Source: Bacteroides zhangwenhongii
Lineage (GTDB): Bacteria; Bacteroidota; Bacteroidia; Bacteroidales; Bacteroidaceae
Assembly: GCF_009193325.2 (NCBI RefSeq)
Contig: NZ_CP059856.1
Coordinates: forward strand, 3,286,001 to 3,350,000
Direction: 5' to 3'
Length of the DNA: 64,000 nt
Shown here: positions 45,862 to 56,270 of the stretch, one piece after another
Layout of the letters: each line of letters opens with the position of its first letter
How positions within the stretch are numbered: position 1 is the first letter of the stretch
Notes under the pieces: generated by a model
Seen by the model: only the letters and a program-made list of their open reading frames with translations
Database searches by the model: none
Told to the model about the DNA's origin: nothing
Translations under genes and position numbers: made by a program

Positions 45862-45893
45862 AAAAAAGCGGTCCGACATTCGAACCGCTTTTC
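45862..45893 (-). terminator. pckA terminator
   Basis: AAAAGCGGT (45864-45872) pairs with ACCGCTTTT (45884-45892); on the minus strand the stem is followed by TTTTTTG. It lies 21 nt past the pckA stop. Confidence 0.8.
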
Positions 45894-45913
45894 TATTATA
45901 TCTGATTTTCCAA

Positions 45914-47521
45914 TTAGAGCTTCGGACCAGCAGCAACCAAAGCCTTACCAGCTTCGGTACCTGTAAACTTAGCAAAGTTCTTGATGAAACGTCCAGCCAA
46001 ATCTTTTGCTTTCTCTTCCCATTTACAAGCACATTCATAAGTATCGCGCGGATCAAGGATTTTCGGATCAACACCCGGAAGTTCTGTAGGAACAACAAAA
46101 TCGAAATAAGGAATAACCTTAGTCGGAGCTTTGTCGATAGAACCGTCAAGGATAGCATCGATAATACCACGAGTATCTTTGATAGAGATACGTTTGCCGG
46201 AACCATTCCAGCCAGTGTTAACCAAGTATGCTTTAGCACCGGTCATTTCCATTTTCTTAACCAGTTCTTCTGCATATTTAGTCGGGTGCAATGACAAGAA
46301 AGCAGCACCGAAGCAAGCTGAGAAAGTCGGAGTAGGTTCAGTGATACCACGTTCTGTACCAGCCAACTTAGCTGTAAATCCAGACAAGAAGTAGTATTGA
46401 GCCTGTTCCGGATTCAAGATAGATACCGGAGGCAATACACCGAATGCATCAGCAGACAAGAAAATAACTTGTTTAGCGTGAGGGCCTTTAGATACAGGTT
46501 TAACGATGTTTTCGATGTGATAAATAGGATAAGAAACACGAGTATTTTCCGTTACACTCTTATCCGTGAAATCGATCTTGCCATTAGCATCAACAGTTAC
46601 GTTTTCCAGTAAAGCGTCACGTTTGATAGCATTGTAGATATCCGGTTCACTGTCTTTATCCAAGTTGATAACTTTAGCATAGCAACCACCTTCGTAGTTG
46701 AATACACCTTCGTTATCCCATCCGTGTTCGTCGTCACCGATCAATTTACGTTTCGGGTCAGTAGACAAAGTAGTCTTACCTGTACCTGACAGACCGAAGA
46801 AAATAGCAGAGCTAGTACCTTCCATATCTGTGTTAGCAGAACAGTGCATAGAAGCGATACCACGAAGCGGGTTCATGTAGTTCATGATAGAGAACATACC
46901 TTTCTTCATTTCACCACCGTACCAAGTGTTCAGGATAACTTGTTCTTTAGTCTTCAAGTTGAATACTGTAGCAGTTTCTGAGTTCAAGCCCAGTTCTTTG
47001 TAGTTGTCAACTTTAGCCTTAGAAGCGTTGAAGCATACAAAATCAGGTTCTCCGTAGTTAGCAAGTTCTTCTGCCGTCGGGCGAATAAACATGTTAGTTA
47101 CGAAGTGAGCCTGCCAAGCTACTTCCATGATAAAACGTACTTTCATACGAGTAGCTTCGTTAGCGCCACAGAAAGTATCAACAACGAACAAGCGCTTGCC
47201 AGACAACTGTTTCACAGCTTTAGCCTTCAAGTCAGCCCAAGCTTCTTCAGTACAAGGTTTGTTGTCGTTTTTGTATTCGTCAGAAGTCCACCATACTGAA
47301 TTTTCAGAAGCTTCATTCTTAACGAAGAATTTATCTTTAGGAGAGCGACCGGTATAGATACCTGTCATTACATTAACAGCACCTAATTCAGTTACTTGAC
47401 CTTTTTCAAAGCCTTCCAGACTCGGTTTTGTTTCTTCAGCGAACAAAACATCATAAGACGGGTTGTGCAGGATTTCTGTTACACCTGTAATACCGTACTT
47501 GCTCAAATCTAAATTTGCCAT
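45914..47521 (-). CDS. pckA: Phosphoenolpyruvate carboxykinase (ATP)
   Basis: A 535-residue protein, typical of ATP-type PEPCK. The P-loop [11 protein letters not shown] (about 241-251), the kinase-2 region [13 protein letters not shown] and the substrate site around [10 protein letters not shown] are clear. It interconverts oxaloacetate and PEP. In gut Bacteroides the main flux is CO2 fixation from PEP toward oxaloacetate, fumarate and succinate with ATP gain (established for rumen and gut relatives). Single gene with its own terminator. Confidence 0.97.
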   Translation of the reverse strand: MANLDLSKYGITGVTEILHNPSYDVLFAEETKPSLEGFEKGQVTELGAVNVMTGIYTGRSPKDKFFVKNEASENSVWWTSDEYKNDNKPCTEEAWADLKAKAVKQLSGKRLFVVDTFCGANEATRMKVRFIMEVAWQAHFVTNMFIRPTAEELANYGEPDFVCFNASKAKVDNYKELGLNSETATVFNLKTKEQVILNTWYGGEMKKGMFSIMNYMNPLRGIASMHCSANTDMEGTSSAIFFGLSGTGKTTLSTDPKRKLIGDDEHGWDNEGVFNYEGGCYAKVINLDKDSEPDIYNAIKRDALLENVTVDANGKIDFTDKSVTENTRVSYPIYHIENIVKPVSKGPHAKQVIFLSADAFGVLPPVSILNPEQAQYYFLSGFTAKLAGTERGITEPTPTFSACFGAAFLSLHPTKYAEELVKKMEMTGAKAYLVNTGWNGSGKRISIKDTRGIIDAILDGSIDKAPTKVIPYFDFVVPTELPGVDPKILDPRDTYECACKWEEKAKDLAGRFIKNFAKFTGTEAGKALVAAGPKL

Positions 47522-47620
47522 TTTCTTTTGAATTAATTAAAATTGGTATTTTGTTTTATTATCTCTTTCTATGATATATAAATGCAGAGGAGATTGGATA
47601 CCCTCTTGTAAATCCGGGTA

Positions 47621-47628
47621 CAAAAGTA
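47621..47628 (-). promoter_or_regulatory. -7 box (TACTTTTG) of pckA
   Basis: The minus strand reads TACTTTTG, an exact TAnnTTTG match about 100 nt before the pckA start. The -33 element is poor. The leader of about 90 nt has no evident riboswitch fold. Confidence 0.45.
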
Positions 47629-47720
47629 ATACTTTCTTTGGAATGCAAGAAGGGATTAGAGAAATTTTTCCCTAATTGAATCTCTTTTATAAATTCCTAA
47701 CAATATCTGCAAACTGAATA

Positions 47721-47750
47721 TTGCAATTTGAAAGATTATCGCTTACTTTG
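47721..47750 (+). promoter_or_regulatory. Promoter of upp
   Basis: TTGC (47721-47724), 18 nt, TTACTTTG (47743-47750; one mismatch to TAnnTTTG). The ATG follows 41 nt downstream. Confidence 0.45.
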
Positions 47751-47791
47751 CAAAACAAAATAATGCGGGATACATTAAATAATTATTCATC

Positions 47792-48445
47792 ATGAAAGTA
47801 GTTGATTTTAGCAAAACAAATTCGATTCTAAACCAATACGTCTCCGAAATTAGAAATGTAGAAGTTCAGAACGACCGCCTGCGTTTCCGCCGTAACATTG
47901 AGCGTATCGGAGAAATCATGGCTTATGAAATGAGTAAGGAGTTTACCTACTCGGTAAAGAACATTCGGACACCTCTCGGAATCGCCCCGGTCAGCACTCC
48001 GGACAACCAATTGGTTATCAGCACTATTCTACGTGCCGGTCTGCCTTTTCATCAAGGCTTCCTAAGCTATTTTGACGGAGCGGAGAACGCATTTGTTTCT
48101 GCTTACCGTAAATATAAGGATACACTGAAATTTGATATACACATAGAATATATTGCTTCACCACGCATTGATGACAAAACACTAATCATCACAGATCCCA
48201 TGTTGGCAACGGGTAGTAGCATGGAACTCAGTTATCAGGCAATGCTGACCAAAGGTCATCCAACCGAAATTCATGTAGCTTCCATTATCGCCAGCCAACA
48301 AGCCATCGATCATATCAAAAATATATTCCCCGAAGACAAGACTATTATCTGGTGTGCCGCTATTGATCCTGAAATCAACGAACATTCTTATATCGTTCCC
48401 GGATTGGGCGACGCAGGCGACCTTGCTTACGGAGAAAAGGAATAA
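47792..48445 (+). CDS. upp: Uracil phosphoribosyltransferase
   Basis: A 217-residue protein. The PRPP-binding loop DPMLATGSS (135-143) and the uracil-binding C-terminal region ([25 protein letters not shown], seen here with [14 protein letters not shown]) are present. It salvages uracil to UMP and confers sensitivity to 5-fluorouracil. It ends 4 nt before the convergent AraC-type gene. Confidence 0.95.
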   Translation: [217 protein letters not shown]

Positions 48446-48449
48446 TCCT

Positions 48450-49325
48450 TTAGAGACTTTTCCGATACTGTTGTGGCGACATCCCCATTTGCTTCTTAAA
48501 GAAAGTGCCAAAATAGGAAGCATTTGGGAAGCCAAAGTCATTGGATATTTCCTGAATATTTTTTTGAGTATTTTTAAGCAAGGAGATACATTTACGTATA
48601 ATCGCCTTAAAAACGAGTTCCTGTACCGTATATCCACAGATACTTTTAGATACAGCAGACAAGTATTTAGGTGACAGACATAATTTATCTGCATAAAATT
48701 CGACTCCCCGCTCCTGCATATAATGCTGCTCGATCAGTTGAATCAAGCGGATAAAGGTTTCACGCTTACGCCCTCCCGCATCTCGTCTTTCACTAACAAG
48801 TTTACGATTATAAATAGAGCAAATCCGGTATGTCAGCGCAAGCAGAAGCAACTTCTGTTCATAGAACTTAAATGAATTCTCTTCAGGCTGCAAAGCACTA
48901 TCCAACAAAGACATATATTTCAGAATATCTTCCTCCTCACCGGTATTCCACACGCAAGAGGGGGCTTCAGATGTCAACCGAGAATACATATACATGGAAA
49001 CAACCAGATTACCCATAATATCCCGAATAGGATCTATCTGATAAAACAACATCTGTATTTCCAAATCCCCAGATTCTTCGAGGATCTGAAATTCACCATC
49101 TTCAGGAATAAACAAACTTTCACCCGCCTTAGCCAAATGTTTCTTCTGATTGAGTAAAAACAGAAACTCTCCTTGCCCACAAACAATCACCCCCAACCCC
49201 TTCATACGAAAAGGTGCTTGCAGCGGGGAGGGAAAAGTCACAAATATTCCTCTTGAACTACATATATTTTTTCCGTTTAGCAAATCGCGTTCAAACTGCA
49301 ACAAACGATCTCGTCCAATTCCCAT
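48450..49325 (-). CDS. AraC-family transcriptional regulator
   Basis: A 291-residue protein. The N-terminal cupin-like sensor domain (about 20-130, KGLGVIVCGQGEFLFLLNQK) is followed by a C-terminal double HTH: FYADKLCLSPKYLSAVSKSICG and IQEISNDFGFPNASYFGTFFKKQMGMSPQQYR, the standard AraC signature. It is upstream of and co-directional with the EmrB/EmrA/TolC genes, which lie beyond its start, so it is probably their regulator or an independent gene. The inducer is unknown. Confidence 0.9.
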   Translation of the reverse strand: MGIGRDRLLQFERDLLNGKNICSSRGIFVTFPSPLQAPFRMKGLGVIVCGQGEFLFLLNQKKHLAKAGESLFIPEDGEFQILEESGDLEIQMLFYQIDPIRDIMGNLVVSMYMYSRLTSEAPSCVWNTGEEEDILKYMSLLDSALQPEENSFKFYEQKLLLLALTYRICSIYNRKLVSERRDAGGRKRETFIRLIQLIEQHYMQERGVEFYADKLCLSPKYLSAVSKSICGYTVQELVFKAIIRKCISLLKNTQKNIQEISNDFGFPNASYFGTFFKKQMGMSPQQYRKSL

Positions 49326-49363
49326 TATAACAGCATATTAACAGAGTACTACTAAAAACGGCA

Positions 49364-51001
49364 CTAAGTTAACAATTTCCGTTTAGGATAAGGAACAACA
49401 AGCACAAATATCATACAAATTAATCCACCATAGATCGTCCAGCCCGCCATTTCTTTAAGAGCGGAAAGTGTAGCCTGCACCTGAATACGGCCTTTGGTAG
49501 ATATGGCAGCCATATTACGAGCTTCCGTCTCACTCTTCCCCTGATATTTCATCCCTTGTACCGTACCGAGAAAAGAAGCGGAAGCATCCGGATTAAGCAA
49601 GTCTACATTCTGTGCATAACGGGTTACATAATGTTGTTGACGTTCCTGCAATACATTTGTATAGAGTGCTCCTCCAATGCTTGGCCCCACAACCATACGC
49701 ACGGTAAGCATAATGCAGATCCATGTGGAAAGATATTTAAAGGGCATACGTTGGTTAGCATAGGCAGCCGTCAGCGCATATAAAATCATCATACCCGTGG
49801 CACGGATAATAACCGCATATTTCAAACGCTCATAAACTCCTGCGGTCTGCACTTCAAAATACATGAATACGGCAGACAAAGACAGAAAGAAGAATCCCAT
49901 AGCAAATAGATACTTAAAATGCAATCCTTTACTTCCCAACACCATAGCAAGTACAGCACCAATAGCATACCCCACCATGCACCAGTTACCCAACGCCGCA
50001 TTCTGTAAATTATCAATATGCATACCGACCCCCGCAAACACATTGACAAACATTGCACTGGAATTTATCACCATCAACAACAAATAAAGTAATGCTCCCA
50101 TACGTATGGTACGCAGTTTAAACGCATCCAACAATACATAAGGAGAGCGGCGCCTCGCATCCATATAAAGAAATACTCCCGCAAAAAGAATACTGACAGC
50201 CGTCGCCCAGCGAATGGACTCATCAGCATACCAATCGAGTACTTTCCCATAGACCAGCACATAAGTGAGACACGTCAAAGAGATGCAGAACGCTGTAACA
50301 TTGCCAAATTTACGAAAATTAATAGGAAACCGTCCTGGAAACTTATAATTCGGCATAGTTATAAAAAGGAGTAAAATAGATACCAGCAGAATCCCCATCA
50401 TAAAATAGTACACATACTTCCACTCATATTCAAAGGACAGCCAGGCCGTCAGCGCCGTACCTGACTGTCCCAGAATCATAAAAAACAGATAAACCGCCGG
50501 CTGACTCACACACCGGTCAATATCCAGCTTATTCCATCCGGAAGCGTCTTTTGGTTCCAAACCTGGAGTAATGTTGCGGGTAGCTTCCATGCCACCGGCA
50601 TACCAGATAAGCGTAAACAAATTGACCATCATCAGCACCATGCGCAAAAATCCTGTCAAAAGACTACAAAGTGCCAACAAAAAAACACTATCAGTCTTTG
50701 CACAGATATAACTGAATATATACATGAATGCAAACCCGACAATACACATCATCTTTTCCCGTCGCACACATACCAGTTGATAAAGAAAGGGAGCAAAAGC
50801 CGCCATACCTATCGAAGTTACAAAGTTGGCAAACTGTATATGTTCGGAGATAATACCAAGCCCACTCATCATTTCGGTACTATTGACCGAATAAACCCCA
50901 CCTACCGTAAGAATCGGCAGAAAGAAGAACAAAAGAATTATAATACCCAACGGTTTGGGCATCCAACTGTAAAAAGGATAGTTTTTAGGATAAGAGGGCA
51001 T
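49364..51001 (-). CDS. MFS multidrug transporter, EmrB/DHA2-like
   Basis: A 545-residue protein with about 14 membrane helices, as in the DHA2 family. It is more divergent than E. coli EmrB; the usual motif C region is weak (QSGTALTAWLSFEYEWKYVYYFMMG corresponds to the post-TM5 WR-like region). The C-terminal ~100 residues hold an extracytoplasmic loop (YVTRYAQNVDLLNPDASASFLG) and a last TM. It works with the EmrA-like adaptor and TolC-like duct encoded just upstream in the operon. Confidence 0.85.
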   Translation of the reverse strand: MPSYPKNYPFYSWMPKPLGIIILLFFFLPILTVGGVYSVNSTEMMSGLGIISEHIQFANFVTSIGMAAFAPFLYQLVCVRREKMMCIVGFAFMYIFSYICAKTDSVFLLALCSLLTGFLRMVLMMVNLFTLIWYAGGMEATRNITPGLEPKDASGWNKLDIDRCVSQPAVYLFFMILGQSGTALTAWLSFEYEWKYVYYFMMGILLVSILLLFITMPNYKFPGRFPINFRKFGNVTAFCISLTCLTYVLVYGKVLDWYADESIRWATAVSILFAGVFLYMDARRRSPYVLLDAFKLRTIRMGALLYLLLMVINSSAMFVNVFAGVGMHIDNLQNAALGNWCMVGYAIGAVLAMVLGSKGLHFKYLFAMGFFFLSLSAVFMYFEVQTAGVYERLKYAVIIRATGMMILYALTAAYANQRMPFKYLSTWICIMLTVRMVVGPSIGGALYTNVLQERQQHYVTRYAQNVDLLNPDASASFLGTVQGMKYQGKSETEARNMAAISTKGRIQVQATLSALKEMAGWTIYGGLICMIFVLVVPYPKRKLLT

Positions 51002-51071
51002 TGGGTTTAATTAAAAATTATAAATTAAAAATCAAAGAAGGAGATATAGTGCGGGAGGAGGTGGTAGGTAA

Positions 51072-52163
51072 TTAGAGTTTGGCTTTCACCACTACCATCA
51101 TGCCTGCTGCCAGTCGTTCATTATCCTCCTTGGACAAATCGGTAAAATCAATTCGCACCGGAATACGCTGCTGAATCTTCACAAAGTTGCCTGCCGAATT
51201 GTCCGTTGGTACTAATGAATATTTGGATCCGGTAGCTCCGGATATGGAGGTCACCTTCCCTTTGAATTCTTTATCACTGATCGCATCTACCGTAACAGAT
51301 ACCTCTTGTCCGATACTCAGATTTTCTATCTGTGTCTCCTTATAATTAGCCACAATCCATTTTTGCGTATTGGGGAGAATATACGTAATAGTCTGTCCGG
51401 CTGCAATAAATTGCCCCTCTTCTAAGGAACGACGTCCCAGTTTTCCATCACATGGAGCCACCACAACCGTATAAGAAAGATTCAAACGTGCCATTTCGAG
51501 TGCAGCCGTTGCTCTTTGGATGGCAGCTTCAGTACTCACACGGCGATAAGACACTTCATCCACACCGGAAAGAGCTGCCTTTTTCTGTCTTTTCACAGCC
51601 TCCAGCTTCTTACGTGTAGCTTCATAGTCCGTGACAATCTGTTCCAACTGAATGGGGGTAGCCGCTTTCCGTTCCACCAGATTCTCATATCGCTTCCTGT
51701 CTTTTTCCAACTTCGCCAAACGCACCTCAATCTCCGCGATAGACGCGTCATAAACGGTTGCTGTTGTCTGTGTTGTATTGAGTGTCGCATTGATAACCGT
51801 TGCACCGGCTTGCGCATCTTTCAAAGCAGCCTCCGCTTCCATTACCCGAATCTTATATTCACGGTCGTCAAGTACCAGTAACGTATCTCCCTTACGTACT
51901 TCCTGATGCTCGGTAAAATAGATTTTGTCAATATAGCCGGATGCACGCAAGTTGATAGGCGACACATATTGTTCTATCTGTGCATCGTTACTAGTCTCCG
52001 TCTGACTATAATTCAGGAAAAGACAGATCACTTCAATCACTCCCCAGACGATAATAGCCACTCCCAAAAGGCTGACTGCTATCTGCCACCGACGAAGTTT
52101 CTTCATCTTCTTCGCTTTCTCCTGATGAGTAGCGGAAGGAATATTATTTTCCATTGTTTCCAT
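51072..52163 (-). CDS. HlyD/EmrA-type membrane-fusion protein
   Basis: A 363-residue protein. One N-terminal membrane helix (about 28-50, WQIAVSLLGVAIIVWGVIEVI) leads to the lipoyl half INLRASGYIDKIYFTEHQEV, a long coiled coil (about 105-205), the second lipoyl half VVAPCDGKLGRRSLEEGQFI, and a beta-barrel with GATGSKYSLVPTDNSAGNFVKIQQR, an EmrA hallmark. The start may instead be the second Met, three codons in. It lies between the tolC-like and emrB-like genes. Confidence 0.92.
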   Translation of the reverse strand: METMENNIPSATHQEKAKKMKKLRRWQIAVSLLGVAIIVWGVIEVICLFLNYSQTETSNDAQIEQYVSPINLRASGYIDKIYFTEHQEVRKGDTLLVLDDREYKIRVMEAEAALKDAQAGATVINATLNTTQTTATVYDASIAEIEVRLAKLEKDRKRYENLVERKAATPIQLEQIVTDYEATRKKLEAVKRQKKAALSGVDEVSYRRVSTEAAIQRATAALEMARLNLSYTVVVAPCDGKLGRRSLEEGQFIAAGQTITYILPNTQKWIVANYKETQIENLSIGQEVSVTVDAISDKEFKGKVTSISGATGSKYSLVPTDNSAGNFVKIQQRIPVRIDFTDLSKEDNERLAAGMMVVVKAKL

Positions 52164-52174
52164 ATTTATGATTG

Positions 52175-53506
52175 TTATTTGACTAATGATTCGATTTGTC
52201 CGGTCAGTTTCAACAACATCAGGTTAGTGACCCGGTAATTATAGTGCGCGCTAATATAATTATTCTGCGCCTCACTCATTTGCATCTCATCCTGCAACAC
52301 TTCAGTCATAGAAGCAATTCCTTCACGGTAACGGTCGGATGTGACCGTATACACATCTTCCGCCAACAAATAATTATCCTTCTGCTTCTTAAAGTTACGC
52401 TGATTGTTCATCAAGTCGTTCACGGCATTCAGATACTGAGTTTGCAGACTCTTCCGGGCATTTTCCCATGCCAACTTACTGTTCTCAATATCAATCATCG
52501 CCTTCTTGATTTTATATGTCTTATCCAGCCCGTCGAAGATAGGAATACGCAACGTCAGCCCCAACCCGTAAGAGCGGAACCAATGGTTGGATGGGCCGGA
52601 GTGAAACCAGTGGTAGCCTTTATCCGTATAAGCAGCATATCGCCAACTACCCGTCAAGCTCAGTGAAGGTATATAACCGTTACTAATTATCTTCTTTTGT
52701 TTCTCTGCCAGTCGCACTTGTGATTGTGAAAGTTGAAGTTCATAGATATTTTCCGACAAACCGGTCAAAGCCACTGTAGTAATACTATCGGTATTTACCG
52801 GTGTTAATACAAACTCCTTTTCAGCCGGATAATCCATTATATATTTCAGCATATTCAACTGCTGTTTCATCATAGCCTGCGCATTGTCATATTGTACCTT
52901 CAGATTTTCCAAATTTATATTCACTCTTTTCAGATCGACTTCCATAGACATCCCGTTATCAAAAAAAGCTTGCGTAATATCCCTCAATTCTTCCAAACGA
53001 GTGATATTAGCTTTTATCAGTACTATCTGTTCGGCCGTAACCTGTCCGAGATAATACATCTTACTGATTTGCATAATGATATCTTCCCTAGCCTTTCCAT
53101 AAGACAGGCGGCTGATTTCCTCCATCACCTTAGCTATGGACATAGAGGTATAGAGTGTCTGATTGAAAAGCGGCATTTGCATTTCCAACCCCGCATTGGC
53201 AGTATGCTGCAATGTTTTCGTAATATTATAAGGGACACCATAAGAAGAGCCGTCAGTAACGGACACAGGCGGATCAAAATTGTTATTATAACCGGCTATC
53301 GCCGTTATCTGTGGTAATAACTTCGACCGGTTCTCAGATACGCCATACTTGCTTTTCTGTATTTCTTTGCGTTTCCCCTCCAACGACAAGTTATTGTCAA
53401 TACCAATACGAAGGCAATCCTCTAATGTCAGGATCTCCACCTCTTGCGCTTTTCCGTCCACGACAAGTAAGGAAAGAAAGGAAAATATGAATAGTAGTCT
53501 TCTCAT
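52175..53506 (-). CDS. TolC-family outer-membrane efflux protein
   Basis: A 443-residue protein with a signal peptide (RRLLFIFSFLSLLVVDGKAQ) and two OEP repeats (LTLEDCLRIGIDNNLSLEG, then a second around 235-430 with YREGIASMTEVLQDEMQMSEAQ). It is 11 nt upstream of the EmrA-like gene, so this operon is a complete EmrKY/EmrAB-TolC exporter. It is distinct from the RND-linked TolC at 21 kb. Confidence 0.92.
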   Translation of the reverse strand: MRRLLFIFSFLSLLVVDGKAQEVEILTLEDCLRIGIDNNLSLEGKRKEIQKSKYGVSENRSKLLPQITAIAGYNNNFDPPVSVTDGSSYGVPYNITKTLQHTANAGLEMQMPLFNQTLYTSMSIAKVMEEISRLSYGKAREDIIMQISKMYYLGQVTAEQIVLIKANITRLEELRDITQAFFDNGMSMEVDLKRVNINLENLKVQYDNAQAMMKQQLNMLKYIMDYPAEKEFVLTPVNTDSITTVALTGLSENIYELQLSQSQVRLAEKQKKIISNGYIPSLSLTGSWRYAAYTDKGYHWFHSGPSNHWFRSYGLGLTLRIPIFDGLDKTYKIKKAMIDIENSKLAWENARKSLQTQYLNAVNDLMNNQRNFKKQKDNYLLAEDVYTVTSDRYREGIASMTEVLQDEMQMSEAQNNYISAHYNYRVTNLMLLKLTGQIESLVK

Positions 53507-53654
53507 AATATATATGCTATTATTGGCTACAAATTTAGCAGCTTATGACATAATGAGAGTATCCACAAACTATTTGTTTATATTCATATTTTCCCTTTTC
53601 GAGCAATAATCTACCCAAAACCGGACTATTCCGGATATACTGCATAGAAAAACA

Positions 53655-53685
53655 AACGGCTCTCTTCCTTCCGAAGAGAGCCGTT
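53655..53685 (-). terminator. Terminator after the YfhO-family gene
   Basis: AACGGCTCTCTT (53655-53666) pairs perfectly with AAGAGAGCCGTT (53674-53685). On the minus strand TTTGTTTTTC follows. It lies 45 nt past the stop at 53731. Confidence 0.85.
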
Positions 53686-53730
53686 CCTATCAAATTCAGC
53701 TACTTTAATTATTCAAAAGCAAATATTCAT

Positions 53731-56253
53731 TTATTTCGTTTCAGTTTTTCCAGTAAACTTATTACGTTTCGTCCACACAAGGATCATCACTCCGACCAAC
53801 AATAAAGCCAACGCGACATAAGCGATACTTTCCGTGACGTGTATGCTCTGCGGATTAAACCACATTTCAATGGTATGTTCACCGGCAGGTACATTCATGG
53901 CACGCAAGATATAATCTGCACGGGCAATATCTACAGGCTGACCATCAATTGTCGCTTGCCATCCCGGATAATATACTTCAGAGAATACCACAACTCCATC
54001 TTTAGGAGTAGAAACTTTATAAACCAATCGGTTAGGTTCGTAATCCGTCAACCGGATAGTAGACAAAGAATCCTTGTATCCTTCCGTCACCCCTTTTAGC
54101 TGTTCTTTAAATCTCACATCCACCACAGCAGTCTCCACCGGGCGAATATCATTCAAAGCGTCAATTTCCTCATTCGCATTATTCACATACTGCACTTTAT
54201 CCACAAACCAGGCATTACCATATGCATACGGGTTCTCAACAGGAACAGGCTGTCCCTTCTCTCCGGCTGGGAAAATAAAGTATTTCGTATTCAGCATATT
54301 CAATACGCGGAATTTGGAAGCGTCCACACTATCCATCCTACCTCCGGCAGCAGCCACAGCCTGATAAGTATCCTGCATTTCGGGCATGATATGATGATCG
54401 ATCATCTCTTGATAGCGACGTAATTTCGCTGCATGATAACCACCGACACTCTTATGCCAGTAAGCAGTATTGTTTTCATTAAACGTATTGCCCGGAAAAC
54501 CGACAAAATTCAGTACACGATAATCCGGAGCTGTATCCCGAAGGATAATCTCATCCGCCTGAGTCTTCACAAATGCTTCTGTCCGTTTTGATTTCGGGAC
54601 AAACTGCTCATCATACAAATAGCGTTTATTGACACACCACATATCCGCCAAACACAAAAGTACAATACCGACCAACGTGAAAGAAGCTTTCAACCTCTTC
54701 TGCAAGAATAAGAACAGTAAGAAACATCCTACAGCTATAATAAAGAAACTGCGCCATGCATCCGAAGCAATGATCGCTTTGCGCATCTCCGTCAGATTTG
54801 TCACAACCGGAGTAAGGTGTTCCGCCGGAAGACCTTGTTGCAAAGCCGCCATCTCCTGCGCCGTTACGAAACTAGAAAAGAAAACACCGGGAGCAACAGC
54901 CAGGACCAATGAGACACCAGCTGTCAGCACAAGCGATACGATCACGCCTGTACGGTTCTCTTTCAATTTCAAAATTTCCGGTCTGCCCAATATTTCCTTC
55001 AATGCAAAAATAGCCAATAACGGAATAGTAAATTCAGCAATAACCAAAATAGACGATACAGCACGGAACTTATTATACATCGGAACATAATCTATAAAGA
55101 AATCCGTCAGCCCCATGAAATTCTTTCCCCACGAGAGTAAAACGGAAAAAATAGTAGCTCCCAATAATGCCCATTTAAGCGGACCTTTTACGATGAAACA
55201 CCCAAGGACGAACAAGAACATAACAAATGCCCCTACATACACCGGACCGGCAGTCCACGGCTGATCACCAAAATATTGCGGAAATTGCGAATAGATACTA
55301 CTATACATTGGATTTGCCTTTTCCATAGCAGCTTCACTCCGTGACAAATTATCCGACGAAGCTCCTCCTTTTACATTAGGTACCAATAAAGTCAGGGTCT
55401 CCCCAATTCCGTAGCTCCAGTTCGTAATGTAGTCACGGTCCAATCCGCTGCTGGTCTGATTGGCAGCATTCCCTTCCTGCTTTAACTCACTCTTTCCACG
55501 CATAGTCTCCTTACTATACTCATACGTATGGTACAAGTTAGAAAGATTAATGCAAACGCCTACCATGGCAGCCAAAGCCAGAATTGCACTAGCCTTGAAG
55601 AAATGCGGCAATTCTTTCTTCTTATAAGCATCTTCGAAGTAAGCTCCTATAATAAACAGAATCACAAACATGAAATAATAACTCATCTGTATGTGATTGG
55701 AACGAATCTGAAGAGCTATAAACAAAGCCGTAATTATTCCTCCCAACAGATACTTCCTTCGATAAGCCAGGACGATTCCTGCAATCGTAGGCGGAATGTA
55801 AGCCAATGTCACAAACTTCCAGATATGCCCTGCCGGTATCAGAATAAAGAAGTAAGACGAGAAAGCCCATATTATACCGCCAAACCCCGCCAACCAAGCC
55901 GAAATTCCAAATGCCCGTAAAAGAATATAGAATCCCAACATCATGATAAAAGTCAGTACTACATAATCCGGAAGGTAAAGTTGATAAGTCTTCTCCACCC
56001 AAGACAAAGATTTTGTCGAGTCATAACTCGGAGCCATCTGGTAGGTAGGCATACCACCGAAAATCGAGTTTGTCCAGCGGCTACGTTCACCGGTACGTTC
56101 AAAATACTCTTGAGCATCCCGTCCGGCTCCGGCACCGGCAGCAGAGTCATGCTGAAACAGAATGCGCCCTTCAATATCTGCCGGAAAGAAGTAGACAAAA
56201 GAAATAACAACAAAAGCCAATATAGCAATTATGTCAGGAAGGAGTTTCTTCAT
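53731..56253 (-). CDS. YfhO-family polytopic membrane protein
   Basis: An 840-residue protein. The first ~550 residues hold about 13 membrane helices in a GT-C-like layout, with an early loop rich in Asp/Arg (SAAGAGAGRDAQEYFERTGE) where GT-C enzymes keep acidic catalytic residues. The C-terminal ~290 residues form a periplasmic domain (DYRVLNFVGFPGNTFNENNT, then VVFSEVYYPGWQATIDGQPV) and a last TM. YfhO members are implicated in glycosylation of envelope polymers such as lipoteichoic acid in Firmicutes; the substrate in Bacteroidetes is unknown. The SEVYYPGW block is a family mark. Confidence 0.85.
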   Translation of the reverse strand: MKKLLPDIIAILAFVVISFVYFFPADIEGRILFQHDSAAGAGAGRDAQEYFERTGERSRWTNSIFGGMPTYQMAPSYDSTKSLSWVEKTYQLYLPDYVVLTFIMMLGFYILLRAFGISAWLAGFGGIIWAFSSYFFILIPAGHIWKFVTLAYIPPTIAGIVLAYRRKYLLGGIITALFIALQIRSNHIQMSYYFMFVILFIIGAYFEDAYKKKELPHFFKASAILALAAMVGVCINLSNLYHTYEYSKETMRGKSELKQEGNAANQTSSGLDRDYITNWSYGIGETLTLLVPNVKGGASSDNLSRSEAAMEKANPMYSSIYSQFPQYFGDQPWTAGPVYVGAFVMFLFVLGCFIVKGPLKWALLGATIFSVLLSWGKNFMGLTDFFIDYVPMYNKFRAVSSILVIAEFTIPLLAIFALKEILGRPEILKLKENRTGVIVSLVLTAGVSLVLAVAPGVFFSSFVTAQEMAALQQGLPAEHLTPVVTNLTEMRKAIIASDAWRSFFIIAVGCFLLFLFLQKRLKASFTLVGIVLLCLADMWCVNKRYLYDEQFVPKSKRTEAFVKTQADEIILRDTAPDYRVLNFVGFPGNTFNENNTAYWHKSVGGYHAAKLRRYQEMIDHHIMPEMQDTYQAVAAAGGRMDSVDASKFRVLNMLNTKYFIFPAGEKGQPVPVENPYAYGNAWFVDKVQYVNNANEEIDALNDIRPVETAVVDVRFKEQLKGVTEGYKDSLSTIRLTDYEPNRLVYKVSTPKDGVVVFSEVYYPGWQATIDGQPVDIARADYILRAMNVPAGEHTIEMWFNPQSIHVTESIAYVALALLLVGVMILVWTKRNKFTGKTETK

Positions 56254-56270
56254 ATACTTTTCAACTTAAA

